A DNA stretch of 64,000 bases from CAZPWF01 sp964590725. GTDB taxonomy: Bacteria > Patescibacteriota > Saccharimonadia > Saccharimonadales > JACQNP01. Shown piece by piece: positions 60,875 to 64,000 of this stretch. Where the stretch lies: the NCBI GenBank assembly GCA_964590725.1, contig CAZPWF010000002.1, forward strand, positions 39,306 to 103,305. The letters are read 5' to 3'. The position numbers and the translations under genes were made by a program. The notes under the pieces are model-generated. The model worked only from the letters and a program-made list of their open reading frames with translations. It did no database searches and had not been told where the DNA came from. The stretch's first letter is position 1. Each line of letters opens with the position of its first letter.

Positions 60875-62160
60875 AGTTGGGATGTTAAGCCAATATTCTG
60901 AGCTAACCAAGGAAGGGAGTCATGGTAGCTTTGAGACCAAACATAGAAGGAGTGAGTACCTTTAATCGCTTCGATACTGACGTCCATACCACTCGCCTTG
61001 CTTAGATCATAGAGATCTTTTGCATCTTTTTGAATTGCTTTGGTGTCATCTCGACCATACTCATACCAACCGTGGGTTCCTACGAATTTGCCATTACGTA
61101 AAATTGTGACTGGATCATGTTTTATGTAGTCGTCTTCAGAGCCACCAAATAATACCTTGATTGTACTTGCTCTTGAACCGACTTGAAGGCGTGCCTCGCC
61201 ACTAAAATCCAGGAAATTCTTGTAGATATCAGGGTGTCTTAATGCAAGCATTACTCCGCATGTACCACCGTTGCTGAGGCCTCCAATTGCCCATGACTGA
61301 GGCTGGTCAATGACGTTATAGTGAGTCTTAATGTACGAAGGCACGTCAATAGTAAGGTAGGTTTCAGCATTACCGCGAGGACTGTCTACGCATTCTGTGT
61401 CACCCATTTGCGAGCCGTTTTGATCCACTAACACTAAGAGTGGGGCTAGTCCTTTGTGCTTCGCCGCAAAATCATTAGTGGTTTTTTCCAGATTACCACC
61501 ATTCAGCCAATCCTGAGGGCCCCCTGGGGTACCTGCCATAAGTATTACAACTGGTAACTTGAGCTCTGGTCTTGCAAGTGCTGCTGGTGGTAAATATATT
61601 GATGCGTTGCGGGTCTTAAAACCAGATTTACTTCCCGGAATCGCGATGTCAAACACTTTACCCTGACTAGGCGTGTCTGTCGAAGGGATAAATGACTTTT
61701 CAATGTTCTGATCTAGCCCACCACTTCCGATAACGTTATTTGAACGAACGATGGTTACTTGATCTTGGTTCCTACTCGGTCGAGAGTGTGAGACAAGGCT
61801 CGCCAAAGTCGGATAATAGCCATATGACTTATTAGCTAACACTGCGATAAATAGAACAGACAATACAAAGCAAACTGAGGATAGTACTACGTGTTTTGTA
61901 TGTGTTCGTAGGTTTATTAGAGTCAGATATATGCACACAACCAGAGGAAGTGGTGCTAGCCAGAGATCGGCCGGGAATAAGTCGCCTCGAAATATCGTAC
62001 GTACAATCACTACATCCACCAGAACAACCCAGACGATAGACAGTGCTATACCGAGAAATAATGAACGTCTTGATAGCTTTGTCTTGGTAAACAAGTACAC
62101 TCCAGACCCTACGGTCAGTGTTGTTGAAATGATTAAAACATTTAAACTAAGCAAATTCAC
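60871..62160 (-). CDS. Membrane-anchored esterase (alpha/beta hydrolase)
   Basis: A 429-residue protein. Four N-terminal transmembrane helices (about 4-25, 33-55, 66-84, 90-110) anchor an extracellular alpha/beta hydrolase of the putative-esterase family: ASIYLPPAA...LPVVILMAGTPGGPQDW (split), the nucleophile elbow GGLSNGGTCG (catalytic Ser), an acidic residue in FGGSEDD and the His in GTHSFYVW. It overlaps the MprF-like gene by 4 nt (GTGA). In other bacteria such esterases act on aminoacyl lipids or are mycolyltransferase-like; removal of the amino acid added by the partner is a reasonable guess. Confidence 0.8.
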   Translation of the reverse strand: MNLLSLNVLIISTTLTVGSGVYLFTKTKLSRRSLFLGIALSIVWVVLVDVVIVRTIFRGDLFPADLWLAPLPLVVCIYLTLINLRTHTKHVVLSSVCFVLSVLFIAVLANKSYGYYPTLASLVSHSRPSRNQDQVTIVRSNNVIGSGGLDQNIEKSFIPSTDTPSQGKVFDIAIPGSKSGFKTRNASIYLPPAALARPELKLPVVILMAGTPGGPQDWLNGGNLEKTTNDFAAKHKGLAPLLVLVDQNGSQMGDTECVDSPRGNAETYLTIDVPSYIKTHYNVIDQPQSWAIGGLSNGGTCGVMLALRHPDIYKNFLDFSGEARLQVGSRASTIKVLFGGSEDDYIKHDPVTILRNGKFVGTHGWYEYGRDDTKAIQKDAKDLYDLSKASGMDVSIEAIKGTHSFYVWSQSYHDSLPWLAQNIGLTSQL

Positions 62161-62184
62161 TGCAAGTAAATATCCATATTTTCA

Positions 62185-62739
62185 CTAACCGGCTGTTTCA
62201 CCGGTTCCGACAGATTTCTTAGCAGTGCCGGTTGCTGGCTTAAAGCCAGGCGCACTGACTTGGATCGTGAAGTCTACTTCGTTCTTAGAACTACGATATA
62301 AGCTGTATTTGTTCTCTGGATAGTGACCAGCACCACTTTCATTATCAAAGTAGATGGTCTTAGACTCATTTGGGGATAGTTGTAGACCCGTTAGTACCTG
62401 ATGGTATGCCTCAGTCTGGCCAGTTGTTGCATCCTTCATCTGGTAGTAGATCTCCATGTTTGACATGGCCTGTGTGCTCGTATTGTGCAAGGTAATTTGT
62501 AGTCGGTCAGAGATTGCCTGCTTGGTTACAGGATCTGCATTGTCTTCAACGGCCGCGGCAGTAATTGCAAGCCCGGCCTGAGTACTGGCATTTTGAATAG
62601 GGTTGGCACTGACGGGCAGAACCTGTGAACTCCCACTATTCTTAGATGGTGTTACTTTCTTGGCTTTGGTAAGTTGCCAGGCGCTTACTCCGCTGACTAC
62701 AACAATCACAACAACTATAATTGGTATTATTTTCCTCAT
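62185..62739 (-). CDS. Membrane-anchored secreted beta-rich protein
   Basis: A 184-residue protein with an N-terminal transmembrane/signal helix (KIIPIIVVVIVVVSGVSAW), a Ser/Asn linker and an extracellular beta-rich domain (about 60-175; ISDRLQITLHNTSTQAMSNMEIYYQM, split) resembling a FxLYD/DUF-type immunoglobulin-like domain, name uncertain. It starts 1 nt after the permease stop with AAGGAAGGA 8 nt upstream. It is in the same operon as an ABC-2 permease, suggesting an envelope function. Confidence 0.7.
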   Translation of the reverse strand: MRKIIPIIVVVIVVVSGVSAWQLTKAKKVTPSKNSGSSQVLPVSANPIQNASTQAGLAITAAAVEDNADPVTKQAISDRLQITLHNTSTQAMSNMEIYYQMKDATTGQTEAYHQVLTGLQLSPNESKTIYFDNESGAGHYPENKYSLYRSSKNEVDFTIQVSAPGFKPATGTAKKSVGTGETAG

Positions 62740-62740
62740 G

Positions 62741-63709
62741 TTAAACATCCTTCCTTAATAACTTTTGCTTAGTACTAACCCATACTGCAAAACAAACCGA
62801 TAGGCTCGTTCCAATAAATAGCCAGAGTGCGTTTGGCCATAGCCCTATGGTGACAAATCCGACCGATTTCTGGTTGTAGGTGTCATTTACCCCAAGGTAG
62901 CCGAAGACTGGTCTTTCGTACTGCTTGGTGATAGACGTAACCTCAACGTAGTTACGAGTTGTTTCGTAGCCAGTAAAGTGAGCGATCACTGCCTGCTCAT
63001 GAGCTTTATCTACCTGTAAACTCTTGAATAGCCCACCCGGGACCTGGTTATCTGGATCCATGGTGTCACCAATCTGGGGCATAATAAGGACAATTACCAG
63101 CCATATAACTAGGGCAATGACGAGCGCCGTACTGAGCTTTCTTGAGATTGATGCAATTCCCATTGCCAGGCAACTCCAAAAAAGCAGGTATACCCAGGAC
63201 AAACATGCAACAAGTAGCAGTCGTAGAAAATCGACACCATGAAGTGGAGCGTTGCCAATAATAATTAGTGAGCCTACTATAACGCTAAAGATACCGGCTA
63301 CTGCCACTAACCACATGATAGCGAGCGCTAATACTTTCCCGGCTGCCATTGAATATTTGCCGAGCGGACGGCTGAACAACAACTGCAGCGTACCTCGTTG
63401 TTTTTCCTTGGCAATCATGCCGTAGCCAATAATGATGGCGAACAGGGCGCCAATAAGCTCTAGGTATTCAATACTGCCCCGAAGAAGTTGCAAGGCAAAG
63501 AGTTGGGGCTGCGGTAACACGGCATCTCCAGCGGCTTTGAGCGTCGCAATGTACAGGTTATAGTCGGCTATCTTAGAGCGGAAGTCTGCGGCTGAGACAG
63601 CTACCGATAAGACCATGATAACCGCAAGGAACAAGAAAAGAACGACAAACAATCGGGTACGCCTAAAGTCGTTCAACTCCTTCTTGCATATTACTACTAT
63701 GCTACTCAT
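62741..63709 (-). CDS. ABC-2 type transporter permease
   Basis: Permease of an ABC exporter, 322 aa. About six transmembrane helices and the cytoplasmic KEKQRGTLQLLFSRPLGKYS segment (split: EKQRGTLQLLFSRP) that is typical of ABC2_membrane_2 families. The loop from 40 to 90 and the loop 230-290 are extracellular. ATG at 63709 overlaps the upstream gene stop by 8 nt; the open frame from 63784 is rejected. Substrate unknown. The ATPase partner is presumably outside the window. Confidence 0.88.
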   Translation of the reverse strand: MSSIVVICKKELNDFRRTRLFVVLFLFLAVIMVLSVAVSAADFRSKIADYNLYIATLKAAGDAVLPQPQLFALQLLRGSIEYLELIGALFAIIIGYGMIAKEKQRGTLQLLFSRPLGKYSMAAGKVLALAIMWLVAVAGIFSVIVGSLIIIGNAPLHGVDFLRLLLVACLSWVYLLFWSCLAMGIASISRKLSTALVIALVIWLVIVLIMPQIGDTMDPDNQVPGGLFKSLQVDKAHEQAVIAHFTGYETTRNYVEVTSITKQYERPVFGYLGVNDTYNQKSVGFVTIGLWPNALWLFIGTSLSVCFAVWVSTKQKLLRKDV

Positions 63710-64000
63710 ACAACTCATTTCTAATTCGTGACCGTTTGGTGGTGAGAAGTGCGGTAACACTGACGACAGCAAAACTCGCAACAATTACTTGGCTCTTGGC
63801 AGTATTTCCGCTGGCCTGATCATCTTTTAGTATGGCTCCACTGACCTGCTTGAAGTGCTCTGTGAGTGACAATGGTCCGAAAAGCGTTCGGTTAATATCA
63901 AAAAAGAAACCCTTTGAAACAATTTGAGCTGGCACTGGATTGAGTAGCGATACGGGATGTTCGGCTGTTCCGAGTTGGGGCAGAACGAACGTCAACAAAC
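63702..64000 (-). CDS. Membrane protein, C-terminal part (probable ABC-2 permease partner)
   Basis: The frame is open to the window edge, so the gene is incomplete at its 5' end. The visible 98 residues contain an extracellular piece (VSKGFFFDINRTLFGPLSLTEHF) and one C-terminal transmembrane helix (SQVIVASFAVVSVTALLTT), ending in a basic tail with KRSRIRNELYE. The arrangement fits the final helix of an ABC-2 permease-type protein. It overlaps the next permease by 8 nt, indicating coupling. The identity is tentative. Confidence 0.6.
   Translation of the reverse strand, partial: LLTFVLPQLGTAEHPVSLLNPVPAQIVSKGFFFDINRTLFGPLSLTEHFKQVSGAILKDDQASGNTAKSQVIVASFAVVSVTALLTTKRSRIRNELYE

Noticed and set aside
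63710..63784. Extension of the ABC permease by 25 codons
   Set aside because: The residues are polar with no fit to the family, and the frame lies inside the upstream gene.
1..64000. TGA recoded as Gly or Trp (as in some CPR lineages)
   Set aside because: Genes such as gatC, gatA and the metallophosphatase end at TGA exactly at the family C-terminus, so TGA is a stop.
1..64000. CRISPR array, insertion sequence, integron or prophage
   Set aside because: No regularly spaced repeats, transposase or integrase frames, or terminal inverted repeats were seen.

Overview
The window is a compact, gene-dense bacterial chromosome segment, moderately AT-rich, using the standard bacterial code: several genes end at TGA, so this is not one of the TGA-recoding lineages. 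Small hypothetical genes are wedged into conserved operons, several tail-to-tail genes overlap, starter amino-acid, nucleotide and lipid biosynthesis genes are absent, and there are GatCAB, a short malic enzyme, a lone PilB ATPase, a CIRCE-controlled Clp system and an MprF-like lipid-modification gene. This fits the Candidate Phyla Radiation (Patescibacteria), most likely Candidatus Saccharibacteria (TM7). That assignment is inference from gene content, not from a marker phylogeny.

Layout. 1-9.3 kb: 3' part of uvrB, a metallophosphatase, an alpha/beta hydrolase, the overlapping gatC-gatA-orf-gatB operon, an HD-domain protein, galU and two small envelope/stress-type proteins. 9.4-18.2 kb: dnaE, a CAP-domain surface protein, a SpoU methylase, pilB, malic enzyme, rplS. 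18.2-24.5 kb: rnhB and a UPF0102 protein, an operon of four small proteins including a DUF4342 member, a PlsC-type acyltransferase, an M1 aminopeptidase and an orphan gene. 24.5-34.5 kb: nusA, CIRCE-clpC, a membrane metallopeptidase-like protein, radA, a PIN/TRAM protein and a class A penicillin-binding protein with an extra C-terminal extracellular region. 34.5-45.1 kb: tyrS, methyltransferases, recG, rsmD, tRNA-Leu(TAG), hisS, tig and CIRCE-clpP. 45.2-57.9 kb: rpoB-rpoC and rpsL-rpsG-fusA-tuf, with three unknown small genes inserted in the str operon. 57.9-64 kb: small membrane and secreted proteins, an MprF-like aminoacyl-lipid synthase with an esterase, an anchored secreted protein and ABC-2 permeases.

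Two regulatory themes stand out. First, about twenty transcription units have a -10 box (often an extended TGN-TANNNT) ending only 6-9 nt before the start codon and no Shine-Dalgarno, predicting leaderless mRNAs; operon-internal genes instead use Shine-Dalgarno sites or stop/start overlaps. This pattern was used to choose several starts. Second, clpC and clpP each carry a CIRCE operator overlapping a promoter, predicting a shared HrcA heat-shock switch for the Clp protease.

Other points of interest are lineage-type losses in core enzymes: all four N-terminal zinc cysteines of RpoC are replaced and its second zinc site is half lost, PilB lacks its tetracysteine motif, and TyrRS has QIGN in place of HIGH. 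No CRISPR array, insertion sequence, prophage or rRNA gene was seen.
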